Shown: piece after piece, positions 14,301 to 26,300 of the stretch
How positions within the stretch are numbered: the first letter of the stretch is position 1
Layout of the letters: each line of letters begins with the position of its first letter
NCBI GenBank assembly: GCA_949825045.1
Contig: OX463820.1
Span: 13,094,501-13,158,500, forward strand
Direction: 5' to 3'
DNA length: 64,000 nt
DNA from: Argyresthia goedartella
Taxonomy: Eukaryota; Arthropoda; Insecta; Lepidoptera; Argyresthiidae
Translations under genes and position numbers: made by a program
The notes under the pieces: generated by a model
Told to the model about the DNA's origin: nothing
Seen by the model: the letters and a program-made list of their open reading frames with translations, nothing else
Database searches by the model: none

Positions 14301-17300
14301 TAAAAAGTATCTATGTTGACTAGCTGAGCAGTCAAATACCGTATTCTAGGTTCGAATACACGCTTGGACATTATTTTATTTTATTTTTGTTTTTATTTAT
14401 TTTTATTGATGTTACGGACCCCTTCATGTGCGAGTCCTTTTCCTTGACCGATTTTTCAAAGTTTTAAATGATGCGCTAAATCAAAGCCTTGCCTATCTCA
14501 CTTCCCCCAGGCCCACAAATACTGGCGGTTCCGCACCCTCCTGCTGCCGCTGTCCAACCCGGCCACCAAGCAGATCCTCGAAGATGAGGCCACACACTGC
14601 GATATCTACGCGACGGCCACACGACACGACCTGGATCAGCTGACGGACGGCTTCCTCAGGATGACCGAGTTGTACTTCAATAAAGTAAAACGGCCGAACA
14701 AGCAGCGGGTAAGTTAGATGACTGATTGGAGTAGGGATGCAGTAGAGGGCGCTAATGAAGATGTTGATGGAAAGTTGAGAAAAGTTTAAGTTGTTTAAAC
14801 TTTGAACTTTTGAGAAAAGATGTAATTGATGAATAGAGTTTAGTTGTGGGGTTAGATTGATTTATTAGTACTTAAACGACTCATTTGAATTAAAGCTTCA
14901 TGGCCTAATGCATGGACAGTTGTGATGCCGGGCGCTGTCATTTCCTGAGAGACAGTCACAGCTCAATGTGTCTGTCAAACTTTTAATTGTCGTTTGTGTA
15001 TCCAGGCCTCAGTGCCTTATATGGGGCTGTAGTTCTACAGTATTGTTAGCATGCTATTTGCTAGTTGCTATACGGAGCAGAGAGTATGTGTCTCTATCTC
15101 TAGAAATTTAAAAGTAGTAGGTGTTTGCGTTACCGGTGCGGTGCGGGACGGGAGAAGTACAGTCAATTCAATAGCCTCATAAACCTTTGACATCGTGTGA
15201 TCGTTCCGCCCCGGTATCGTAAGTTACACATACTTACCTGCACAGCTGAGCGATATACTTAACTGGCTAGTGTCCGAATGCAGTTCAGTAACTAGAATTC
15301 GAATGGACAGTATAGTATAAGTTGCATAAAGCCTCATGTTTAGTAAATTTGTGTAGCTAATGGTACCTGAATTCTCTGTGTTCCGAAATCCTTTTATCTA
15401 TGTTCCCGCGATGTAATGATTCGACTTCATTCATTTGTGGGGACGTTCCCTAGAGATATCATAAACCCATGAAGGTTCTGAAAGAGATATTCTTCTGTGT
15501 ATACATGTATAGTTCCCATTTGTGTACATTCCATGCGTTATAATATAATAGCATGCCTGCACTGAATATAACTTTCTGCACGCATGGATGTTTGCTGTGT
15601 ACATTTGTAGCTGTAAAAGTATTATATAGACATGCTTGTTACTTATTGATGAGTTTGTCATATTTCATGTGTTGCAAATATCAACAAAGAGGAAACAATA
15701 TCCGCTATACATGGCTTGTGATCAGCTCTCCTTATCATATATCTCAATCAATTTAACCTTCGGAAAAACAATATATGTATGAAAATAACCGTATAGATAC
15801 AGATGTAGTGAATAATCCTTTCCTTTCGTATTTTCTCGGAAATGTTCGTTTTTGTCTTACTACTTCACCTCGCACTCGAATATACGTCAAACGGGCAATT
15901 TGACATTTGACATTGATAAATAAAGTATGCGATTTATTTGATACCTACACGTAATTTAATAATACAGTAATTCATAGACACATCGGCACCATTCGGGTGT
16001 TATCGTTGTTCCGAGTTTTGCCGATAGGAAAGGATTATTCACTACATCTGTACTTTTGTAATACTTATTCTGTTTTGAAGAGGCAAACACGGATCCATAA
16101 AATAATATATGTCATAATAGTAGTTTATGATACTGTTGCATAATAAGGGTTCTTATAACTCGAGTGTGTTTTTAAAAAAACGAGCCATAGGCGAGTTTTT
16201 TTATAGTATCACACGAGTGTTATATAGTATACAAGGTTAAATTGGTTGTAGCATATTGCAATTAGGTCCATGTAAAATAGTCAGTTCTTATCATACTATT
16301 TATTTGGATTTAATTATTCTACGGAACCTCAAACACAAAACTTCAGTGTGTACCGACTTAACGACGCTTGATAACCTTGTGGATTATTGAACAAATTATA
16401 GGCTTTTGCTATTGTGCCGGATAAGAGAAATGAACTTGATGTTTAATTTCAACTCGTACCAGCAAGTCTCGTCACCCATATAGGTATATGCACTTTGAAT
16501 GTGCATGTGAATGTGTTTCACGTCCCTCAATAATAATAATACCAAGAAGTCGAGTATTTTTCCAAACTTTGCCAACCCCGTGTCTGAATTTTTCTGTTTG
16601 AGTCCAGCATGCCAGTAGACAACATATCTAATAAAATAACTTGTAGCCTAAACTATAGTGTAAAAAGGTGGTGGATGCGGATTCTATTCTTCGTAGAGCA
16701 AGGATCTAGTTCGGTACACCTGTTGTGTATACGTTGCGTCAGCAACAGCCTAGGTGACGCGGGCGCCGCGACTATGTGTCGTGACGTCATCGTTCGTGAG
16801 ACGGGTGACGATGGAGGGAGGTCTGTTTGAAGCTGACTGTTCAAAAATACATCTTTATTGATTCTGGATTGTATTCCAAACCTTTAGTATATTCTAGTTC
16901 GATTGCTCTAGGTTTATATCGACGAAATGTTATGGTTTAAATTATACTGACTCGCATTATTGCGTGTACTTTTGCTATTGCCAAAGTAAGTCACAATGCC
17001 AAGAAAACCTGAGAATCTGTGGGGTTGCGGTCAAGGCTGTGCTTTCCAAGCGGGAGGACCCGGGTTCAAATCCCGGCTGGGGAGGAAGGAAAAATATATC
17101 CCCGATTTTACATGTTTGTGACGTCGCTGTTTCTGGTTCCCACGAGACCGGGTATCCTAGTGTGGAGCCAGAAGCAATGTATGTGCCTAAAAACCCCAAT
17201 TTCAAATGTCATTTATTAGTCACAATGGCAAATGGTATATTTGCGAATTATTAAACACATGGCGGATGCAGTAAATAATATAAAGCCAACTGGTATAGTT

Positions 17301-20300
17301 GTCTATCCAGGAGATCTTACTAAAGCATTAGCGAATATCGAATTGGATTTTTGAATACTGGCTATATTCAAAAATCCAATCCTTAAATAATTAGTAGACA
17401 TTCAGCTATTCGTCGTAACTCACGTTTACGTCAGTCACAAACAGACCTCACCAGCACAAACCCTCTCAAGGCGACAGTTCGCGAATGACGTCACTGCCGC
17501 GCCAATCAGTGTCTTCTGATGCGCATCAGTTGCGGTTTGTTGTTTGTATGTACCTTGGCCGCGCAGGGAGGCCTGCCGAGCGCCGCCGACGCCCAACTCA
17601 CGCGCAGGCGGCATTCCACCTCGATCCTCAGTAAACAGACCATACCACAGGTATAATAGAGTAGTCGAGATCCCTCTTGTTTGCCCATCACATAGTTGCA
17701 ACGCGCGGTGAACAAATGACGGGAGTAACAATATTGATTTCTGAAATAATTAGTGTAGTTTCTGTTCTATTGAATTTTCATCTTTGTCATTTCGTTTACA
17801 GGATCGGGATATTTCACGCACTTGAAGTTAGCTTTGTAAACAGAACGGGATACTACAAATCACGTGGTCGATAAAGCGTGGGTGCGAAAACTGAAGTCTA
17901 CATAACTTCACTTGAGTTACGTCTAGTCGTTTAGCGACGAAAGTGCCAGTAACCTTTACCTTGTGATCCCAATAATGAAACGGATCGACTTCTGGCGGTT
18001 CCACGGATTTAATCAAATTCATTTGTTCCCGCGCGATGCGTCCTTTTAATTGGTAATCTAAATTATTTATTTTAGTTATTTCTGTCTGTGGCATTATTGC
18101 GCACACCAATTTGTTTCTAAATTTCTTCGTCCCATTATTCATAGGTAGGTAAATGTCAAGAATCACCTTTTTGATGAGTTTTCATTAACATCTAAAAACT
18201 TTAAGAAACTAAAAAATAACAATTTAACCATTTGCAGTGAGGCAACGCTAATATAACCTTCAACTATCATAATTTTATAAATAACGGTGCCACCGATCTT
18301 GAACAAAACTGGGTAGCTTTTTAATAACATCGGTATTACTTTGTTAACCCTAAATTTCTTAGGTATAGGAGTCGATACGACGTGTTTCATACTAATCAGG
18401 AGCACCCACAGTAAATATTCCGTAAACAGTATGGAAATCTAGCTAAAACGGTATTTTAAATCCAGTATAATTCTACATGTGACACGCACAGTATACCCTA
18501 TTTATATGCACTGCTTATTATAAAATTATGCATATACTGCACGTTTAATTGCACTTGAACAATGTAAAATGTTTACAAGCTTCTTTAATTTAGTTCAGTT
18601 TATAACGAAATTGGTTGAGGTCACTTCTAAGGGATAATTTGGTGAAGTAGGAGGCTGTTCTTAGCAGACTTAGATAATTTCATAGGTCTTTACAATATTT
18701 TGCCAAGACAAACGCCTCGATATTGGTCACTGCTTCATCCCACATTGATTGCATTTTAGAAATCGAAATACGGTACGCGCCATCTCCTAGTAAAAGCGTA
18801 GAATACCAATCTACCATAGGAAAACGGCAAGGTCGCAAACGTTTATATGCTTGATCAGCCCCCTAGCTCACCCCCTCAGGCGTTACCTCACCCCTCCCTC
18901 AGTGTGCCGGCTATATCGACTCTGTTGTGTATAGGGAGGAGTATCAAGCTCCCCGTTCCGAGAGCGTGTGGGAAGCACCCGGCTACCCGACCGGCCAAGA
19001 TTGAGGCTCGACGCTGTGTCAGTACCTTTTACCACTACAATCGTTTATTCATAGCGCTGTCTGTCACCCTTCTGTGCTTCCATTGTCTTGCACGAAGAAA
19101 TGGTCCAGTTGTCATTTGATGGTCATGGGATCGCCGCCATTCCTGTCATATCACTCACGTCTGCTCGAGGTCTAATAAAATGCTGATAAATACGAGAGCT
19201 TGAATGCAGGCCGAATTCACATAACAGGCTCTGTAAGTTACCAAAAGAGCGACTTACAGACGACAGCACTACTTCGAGTGTCCGTCGGAGGCCGTTTTTA
19301 ATTTCGATGTTGCGGCATACTGTATCGCGCGAAACAGGGGACAGAGCTATACATCGCACATAGCTCTGTCCCCTCTTACGAGCGTCACAGTATGTTCCAA
19401 CATTGAAATTAATCCCTCTAAAGTACCATTCACGCTTGCTTGTTGGGCATGGTTTTTGGGCTATTTTCCTCGTCCTTTGTCTTTTATTTGTGTATTATTA
19501 TAATTATTATTTTTACAGATTCCTCTATACCTATTTTTGTGGTTTTTCAGGTGTTTCTTTTATTATTTTTTGGACCGTCTTGTTATGTTTTCAGTCTTCA
19601 CTACACTAATCGAAATTTCTTTCCAGCATTTTCCCCTAATCTTTTCACATGTGCAAAAACACAGACCATTACTCTAGGTGGACGCCGCAAATGCACTTTG
19701 TTTTTCACCTATGAACCGCTCAGTCGCTCTATGACTGTTCTGTTCTAGGTGGAAGCCGCAAATACAAGCTGTTCTTCACCGATGAACCGCTCAGACCCTA
19801 TAAGACTGTTCTGTTCTAGGTGGACGCCGCAAATGCACGCTGTTCTTCACCTGTGAACCGCTCAGTCTCTCTATGACTGTTCTGTTCTAGGTGGACGCCG
19901 CAAATGCACGCTGTTCTTCACCTATGAACCGCTCAGTCCCTCTATGACTGTTCTGTTCTAGGTGGACACCGCAAATGCACGCTGTTCTTCAGCTATGAAC
20001 CGCTCAGTCGCTCTATGACTGTTATGTTACACGTTATTGATATAAAAAAAATTGACACGGTTAGTTCGCATACATATTGGGGTGCTTGCAGCGTCTACTT
20101 CTGTGTAAGGTCTGAGTGCTAAAGTAATGCAATGATTACTGTTTCAATGTAAAAAAGGGCAAAAGAGCGGTTGGTTACCTCAATGTCGAACTATAAAGCA
20201 ATCACATCACGAAATTCTGCGTTGTAATGAAAAAAACCTCGCTCTGGTATCAGATACTTTCAGAGCAGGCTTTTTTAAAATCCAACAGATGGCATTAAAT

Positions 20301-23300
20301 AGGGTCCTACATTTTTTTTCCTTTTCGCAGGTTGAATGTGGTAAATATGGAACACTTAAACAAACTAAAAATGTTTGGTAATATTAACCTAAATTGTAAT
20401 ATTATAATGTATATTTCATTTATATTTTAATAGTAGTTTATGTGACTGCTGCATAATGCCTAATTATGTACAGTTACATACACTAGTTTATCTACACACA
20501 TATCATAAGCTCTCTTTGATGTGTTCAGGAACCGCATGTTTGACCGGCATTATGGCTTTCTTTAGTACCAACTTCACGCTGGCGGGCGTCGGCGTTCGAA
20601 ATTTGAATGTCAGTACCAGTTGGTACTGACATTCAAATTTGGAAGTGTGTGAAGTTTCACAGACAAACTAGGGATGGAACGCGGGTGGGCGTCGGCGTTC
20701 GAAATTTGAATGTCATTAAATGTAGAAAAACTACACATAATGACCATTATGTGTAGTTTTCCAGATACGAAACGAGTTTTTACCAAGTAGTTTAACATAA
20801 TGCTGATCGTAACGTGCGGTTTTTGAGCGCAGTAAAGAGGGTTTATGATACGTGTATAGATAAAAGTAATTTTGGTATGTATGTATACAGTTTTATTGCG
20901 CACTAGGACTGTCCTGTTTCATAAACGCTCCTGTCTTGCCTAGGTTTGCTGGAAGAAATCTCTCTTTAGAGATAAGCTCGCCTTTCCCTATAAAATTTGT
21001 TGTAACTTTCTGGTTAACCATATTTTCTGTTCAATAAATAATATGAATATGAATAATATCATTGATTATTTAATTCCAGTTATCTCACAAACGTGACACT
21101 TTAGGGTACTTCTCGTAGATTACCATATTTTTTTGTTAGTTTGTGCCCATTCATCATCATCATAGCACATTCATCATCAGCCAAATGAAAAAATGGTAGA
21201 TATTTAACGCCATCTTTTGGATTTAAAAAAGCCTATTCTGAAAGTATCCCATTATACATGGTGATATTTTGCCAAAATTTGCCAATATTTATATTTCTTT
21301 GGCTGCAAATGCTTACAGTTTCATCGTCATAATTTATATCCTCATTGTCCTCCGACTCTCCTTCTAGATGCATCATCTTGCTTAATTATTCTTGATCGAA
21401 TGTTTCATTGCAGCAATTGTCACCTACTAAGACACTAAACACTAGTACCAACCGGTAAGTGGACATTACACACATTTCTCAATCACTTCTATCCGTCCGC
21501 ATCAAAAGTGTATATCAATGAACAATCCCTCTAGCGTTATATTAAATATAATATTTTCTTGATTGAAAATCCGAAGATATAAGCGTAGAATCTCGATGTT
21601 AATTTCATTTGCCCGAATCCATTAACTCTTGGACCCGTACCCCAACAGCAACGGTGACGCTTTCATGATACAATATCACTTTTATAAACACTATTGCACA
21701 CTTTTCTACTATTCTTTGCCAGCTACAACAGCTTTAGCATTTGCTTGCGATCATACATCATCCTCTTACCAGTATCATATAGGGTGTAACCAAAAATACA
21801 GTCAGAATTTATCTTCTTCCTCTGTCCCTAATTAATAACCCCATTTCTGTTACACTCTACATCATATTTTTCCTTCAACTGCTAAGATCTTTTGAATCAT
21901 ACTTGGTGGTATTTCCAGAGCGGCATCGAACAAGACCTTACTAGAAAGGACGCAGTCTCAGTCTGGTGAGAATGAAGATACGTATGATGATGGGTGAGTC
22001 CCTCTTGATTTATGTATGCCAAGAGTTTCATTAATCTTGACCGCTATTGTGCCCCTGCCACTCCGTATGGAAAAAGGCATGACGTTTGTTTGTATTTGTA
22101 GAATTCTAGAACCGAAGATGAAGCCGAACACCTCTCTCCCCGACATCATAGACCGCATGCGCAGCCCCACACTAGGCGTCGGCTTCCTGCACCAGACCGT
22201 CAGTCTGCCGTCGCAGGCGTTTGTCTCCATATACGCGATACACTGGTTGGTCGCTTACATGGAAGGATGTACGCAGGAGAAGGCGACTGCTATTATGGAG
22301 GTAACATCAACTTGTCAAAACAAAATAAAAAATACAAAAACTACAATCACCTAATTACACCAACACACCGCCCCAAGAATCGCCCGGCCCAAAGGTGCCC
22401 ATTACACTGGCTGCGTTACCGCGCTGCTCAGCGAGCGAGATCCTTTGGACCAGGAAAGCCCTAGAGCGGCTCTCATATCCTCGGTCCCCTAATGTCCTTG
22501 ATGAAGGCCCTACCCTGCGAACCCCACACCCCCGTGGTGTCGACGGCCAAAGGCACAAACAAATACCTTCCCATTAGCTGTGCGTATTTAATGGACTTCA
22601 ACTTGTTTATTATTTACGCACTTACATAAGCTGGAAGATCACATTGGGAACTCACATCCAGGTGTACAATAGTAAATAAGTTTCATGCTTACAGAAATCT
22701 AAGGCTCTTATTACTTTATTCCTGATAAAATCAAAGTCCTTTTTTTCTCTATAGATACAGTCATAGTATCAAGTCATAGTCCTGTGGCAGTGGAACGGTG
22801 AGGGAGTGTCACATAACATGCTCTTCCGACCCCATATTGAGGTATCACCTCATACAGACGGAACGAAAACACACTTTCTGGCACCGCCCCAATACCGCAG
22901 GAACCTACCTACACCTATGTATTTATCTTTTGCAGAGAATGCTGCAAGAGAAAATGATCTGCCACGCGTCCGGTGACACGACGAAGAGGTTCGTCGTCGG
23001 ATACTACATGTACCACATACTACCGCAAAAGAAGGATATTGGTAAGTAATACTTTCTAGCATTCTATTATAAGAAATAGACTGTGTTTCTAGGGTTCCGT
23101 ACCCGAAAGGTGCCAAACTGTCCGCTCCGCTGTCCGTATGTCCGTCTCTATCCGTCCGTCAGTGCTGGATCTCATGAACGTAACAGGTCATGAGTCAGGC
23201 TTCAGCAAAAATAAGGAACTACACGACATTTATAAATTAATGGGATCTAATTTTTTTTTAATTTTAGATCAAAAATGTATGATGATTTAGATCTTTCAAC

Positions 23301-26300
23301 AAGTCGTTCTTGAATAAATGTTTTGAATGAACGCAAAGTTATTACATCCTCTGCAAGTGCCAGTTCATCTCTCATGGTTTAAAAAAAATATATAACTCAC
23401 CCATCGAACAATCTGGAGAGTGAAGACAAAGATGAATTTTATAATGAATTTTCTACTTTTGTTCCCTTCTAATTCATAAAGACCTATTTACTACCACAGT
23501 AAGTACAGTTTACCTTACCTAATGTTTATTATTGTTTTATTAGTTTAAGGATTGTTTGAGCAGTTTACCTGTGAGCTGTAATGATTCCCAGCCAGCTACC
23601 AATAATAATGCGTTTTTAGGGTTCCGTACCTCAAAAGGAGGAACCCTTATAGGATCACTCGCGTGTAGGGTTACCGTATATCCGGAATTGTCCTGAGGTC
23701 TTCGGACTTTTAGTGCAATCTCCGGAACTCCGGAATTGAAGATCTCCGGAATTCAGGAATTTTCAATAAAACCGAACAAATCGTCAATATATTTTTATTA
23801 GAAACTAAGAGATCAGATAGTCTAACTAACTTTTTATTGTAAATATAGGTTGTAGAGTTCCATTACGTTTTAATTGAAATTAAGACTAAATCAGGAATTG
23901 CCAATAGAAATAAGGCCTAATCTCCGGAATTTTCATTTTTCCATATGGTAACCCTACTCGCGTGTCCGTCCGTCCGTCTGTCAAAAGCACCTTTCTCAGG
24001 AACTATTAGAGAAAGAGTCTTGAAATATTCTGCAAAAATACTTATCCTGCTAACCGCATCATAATTCAAGTCTTATATGAAAAAAATATTGCCTAAAAAA
24101 AGTGCAGGGAGTAAAATGACAAACGAAAAAAAATAATTTATTAAGTCATGTTGGGTATCGTTGAAAAGGATTCTTTATAAACAGTTTGGTAACTTTGATT
24201 TTTTTACTCGGCCAATTGTGTATTTCTGTACAATTAAATTCGAGATCAACTAATCACATCGCAAGTAAGGACAGCTATAATAATCCTGTTCTGATTGATA
24301 GATTTCTCAATGGGGTTGGCAACTGTCAAAGTGGCGCTAGTATCGGTTGCTTCCCCTAACGTCAAAGTCACGCTTCTGTGTTACCAGTACATTGTGTTCA
24401 ATCGCCAGTCATGTGCTGTGTATTGTAAAAACCGCTGCCAAAAATACAAAATTAAGTTGTATAGTAGTATGTAATTACATGACATTATCATATACACGAA
24501 AAATTACTTTTTTTGTGTAGTAATTCAATTCCGATAACCAATTATCTCAAAAAAAGTTCCAGAAATTAGTCGATCGTTGAAAGTGGCAACTGGATAAAGG
24601 ACCCAAATGCACGTGGTGCCTATGATTAGCTTTCACCGGCCAACCCCATTAAGGCTTCAGATCCAGATGCACGTGTTTATCGCCTCCCATCACAGAGCTG
24701 GCCGACTACATCAAACCACTCGGCGACCTCGGAAGCTTCGAGAACGAATGGATGGAAGTAGAAGTTCTCGGCCCACGCACCGCGCTGCTGCTGCCACCTG
24801 CCGGCGCTATCGACATCGCGCATGTGCCCGTGGCGAACGAGACTGGGGTACCGGCCTTCCTGGCTGACCATCTGGACCCGCAGTATATGAATCAGCAGTA
24901 TACTGACCTGACGGACTATAGTGAGTACAACCTCTCTGAAACCCCATTAGCTGGGCCGGTCCACATACTAATTTAGTATGCAGGCCGGCCCAGCTAATTG
25001 GTTTTCAGATTGTACCATGCCGTGCTAATCAGACCCTACATAAGGCAACACCTACGCATCTTGGCCAAATGAGGGCTATGTTTGCCATTTCTCCCACTGG
25101 TGGCGCTAGTGTGTGTGGAGACCTGTCAAAGTGTTGATTGGTTTGTCTTGGTGCTGGTATATAAATCTAAAAGTGGCGATAGGTCAATCAATAGTTTGAT
25201 GGCTCTTCAGGCAAAGTGGCGCCTTCAAAAGGCGTATAATTATTTCCGACTTTTGAGGGCAGGGTTAATTTAGAGAACATACTTACTGAACAAAACCACC
25301 TTTAGAACCACGACCGCTATTATCTGGTTAAGTTTCTACCTCATAAACCAGACCCTACCCGGGTAACTATTATATCCATTCGGTGCTGAAAGATTCCCTG
25401 TAGAAGAAGTAGTGCTGAAATGCTCATCGCTTTTTTCGCACACAATAATGTCTAGTCTAGGGAACTGGTCGTTTGAATTTTCGATTTGGATGCCCCCGTC
25501 GTCCGCCGCCGCCGCCTTGTATATGTAATTTTTCAGTAAATTAACCCCGTAAGTACCTTCCCAAGACTTCCACGAATATTTGGAAAAGAAGTTAATCCAA
25601 ATCGTTTCCGAGATTTGCGCCTGCCATCACATTTGGGGATTCATTTATATTTATATCGATATGTACGTCGTTCTACAGATTCACTCTACAAGAACACGCA
25701 CCTAGACATCGACGTTAACAACAAGAGCGACCGCATCGAATGGGGTCACGCGCGCTACCAAGCCACCTTCCGCCCCGACCAGGCTTACGAGATGTGCATA
25801 CAGTGGGCTATAGCTAGCGGGAATATTGTTGCTGAATTGGTAAGTATCATCCTTTTCACCATTTCTCCTTCTCATCTGTGCTCTATGCCCTATGCCCACC
25901 TCACGGACGACTGTCCCCTATGGTAGATAAAGGCCTGCAGAAGGTCACTTAGCTGAGGGTTTCAATGGATGGCTGCTCGGGCTGCCGCCTTTGTGACGAA
26001 GGTGCTAGCGCCCAAACATCTCACTTTCTCCTTTGTGGAGCTGGGGTCAGCACAAGGCTGTTGTCTGTCATTGGGTCGCTGCCCTTCCAGGTTCTGCCCA
26101 TTTGTTGAGCTTCAACTGACCTCAAATTATAAACAAAAACAGTCCGTACGTTGCTTCCGGCCCCTCACTAGGATGTCGTGCTCTTGTAAAAGAAGAAATA
26201 GCGACGTCACCGTGTTCAAGACACAAGATTTTTTTCCACATCTCAGCTGAGATTCCCAGATATTCCCCCCCAGCCAGTCCTACCCGCCTACCTAATTAAT

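Larger units (their letters stand above)
7940..14510 (+). other. DEPDC5 intron 4, repeat-rich
   Basis: A 6.6-kb intron. It holds copies of two dispersed repeat families (8114-8230, 8706-9190), pieces of a GTTCCGTACC-type repeat around 9600, 9760 and 10960, a weak inverted-repeat element (about 9890-10690) and a 5'-truncated LINE (11580-13200). Confidence 0.75.
14709..17566 (+). other. DEPDC5 intron 5
   Basis: Holds the 251-bp MITE at 15800-16050, a second inverted-repeat patch near 16115-16230 sharing the TAGTAGTTTATG end motif of family A, and a SINE-like piece at 17020-17100. The rest is AT-rich without coding signal. Confidence 0.7.
17651..21413 (+). other. DEPDC5 intron 6
   Basis: Holds a perfect hairpin (19337-19373), the 71-bp tandem repeat (19674-20028), family A copy 2 (20431-20878) and a LINE 3' fragment (20937-21060). 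GC-rich sequence at 18850-19020 is unassigned. Confidence 0.7.

Noticed and set aside
17020..17100. Genuine tRNA gene
   Set aside because: Good B box but no full cloverleaf or acceptor stem, and related pieces occur elsewhere; SINE-like remnant preferred.
19403..19748. Hydrophobic short protein (68-102 codons)
   Set aside because: T-rich DNA yields Phe/Leu/Tyr runs by composition; overlaps the 71-bp repeat and lacks coding features.
22355..22577. Small GC-rich gene in DEPDC5 intron 9
   Set aside because: Open in several frames because of GC content; no motif, no splice sites that help phase.
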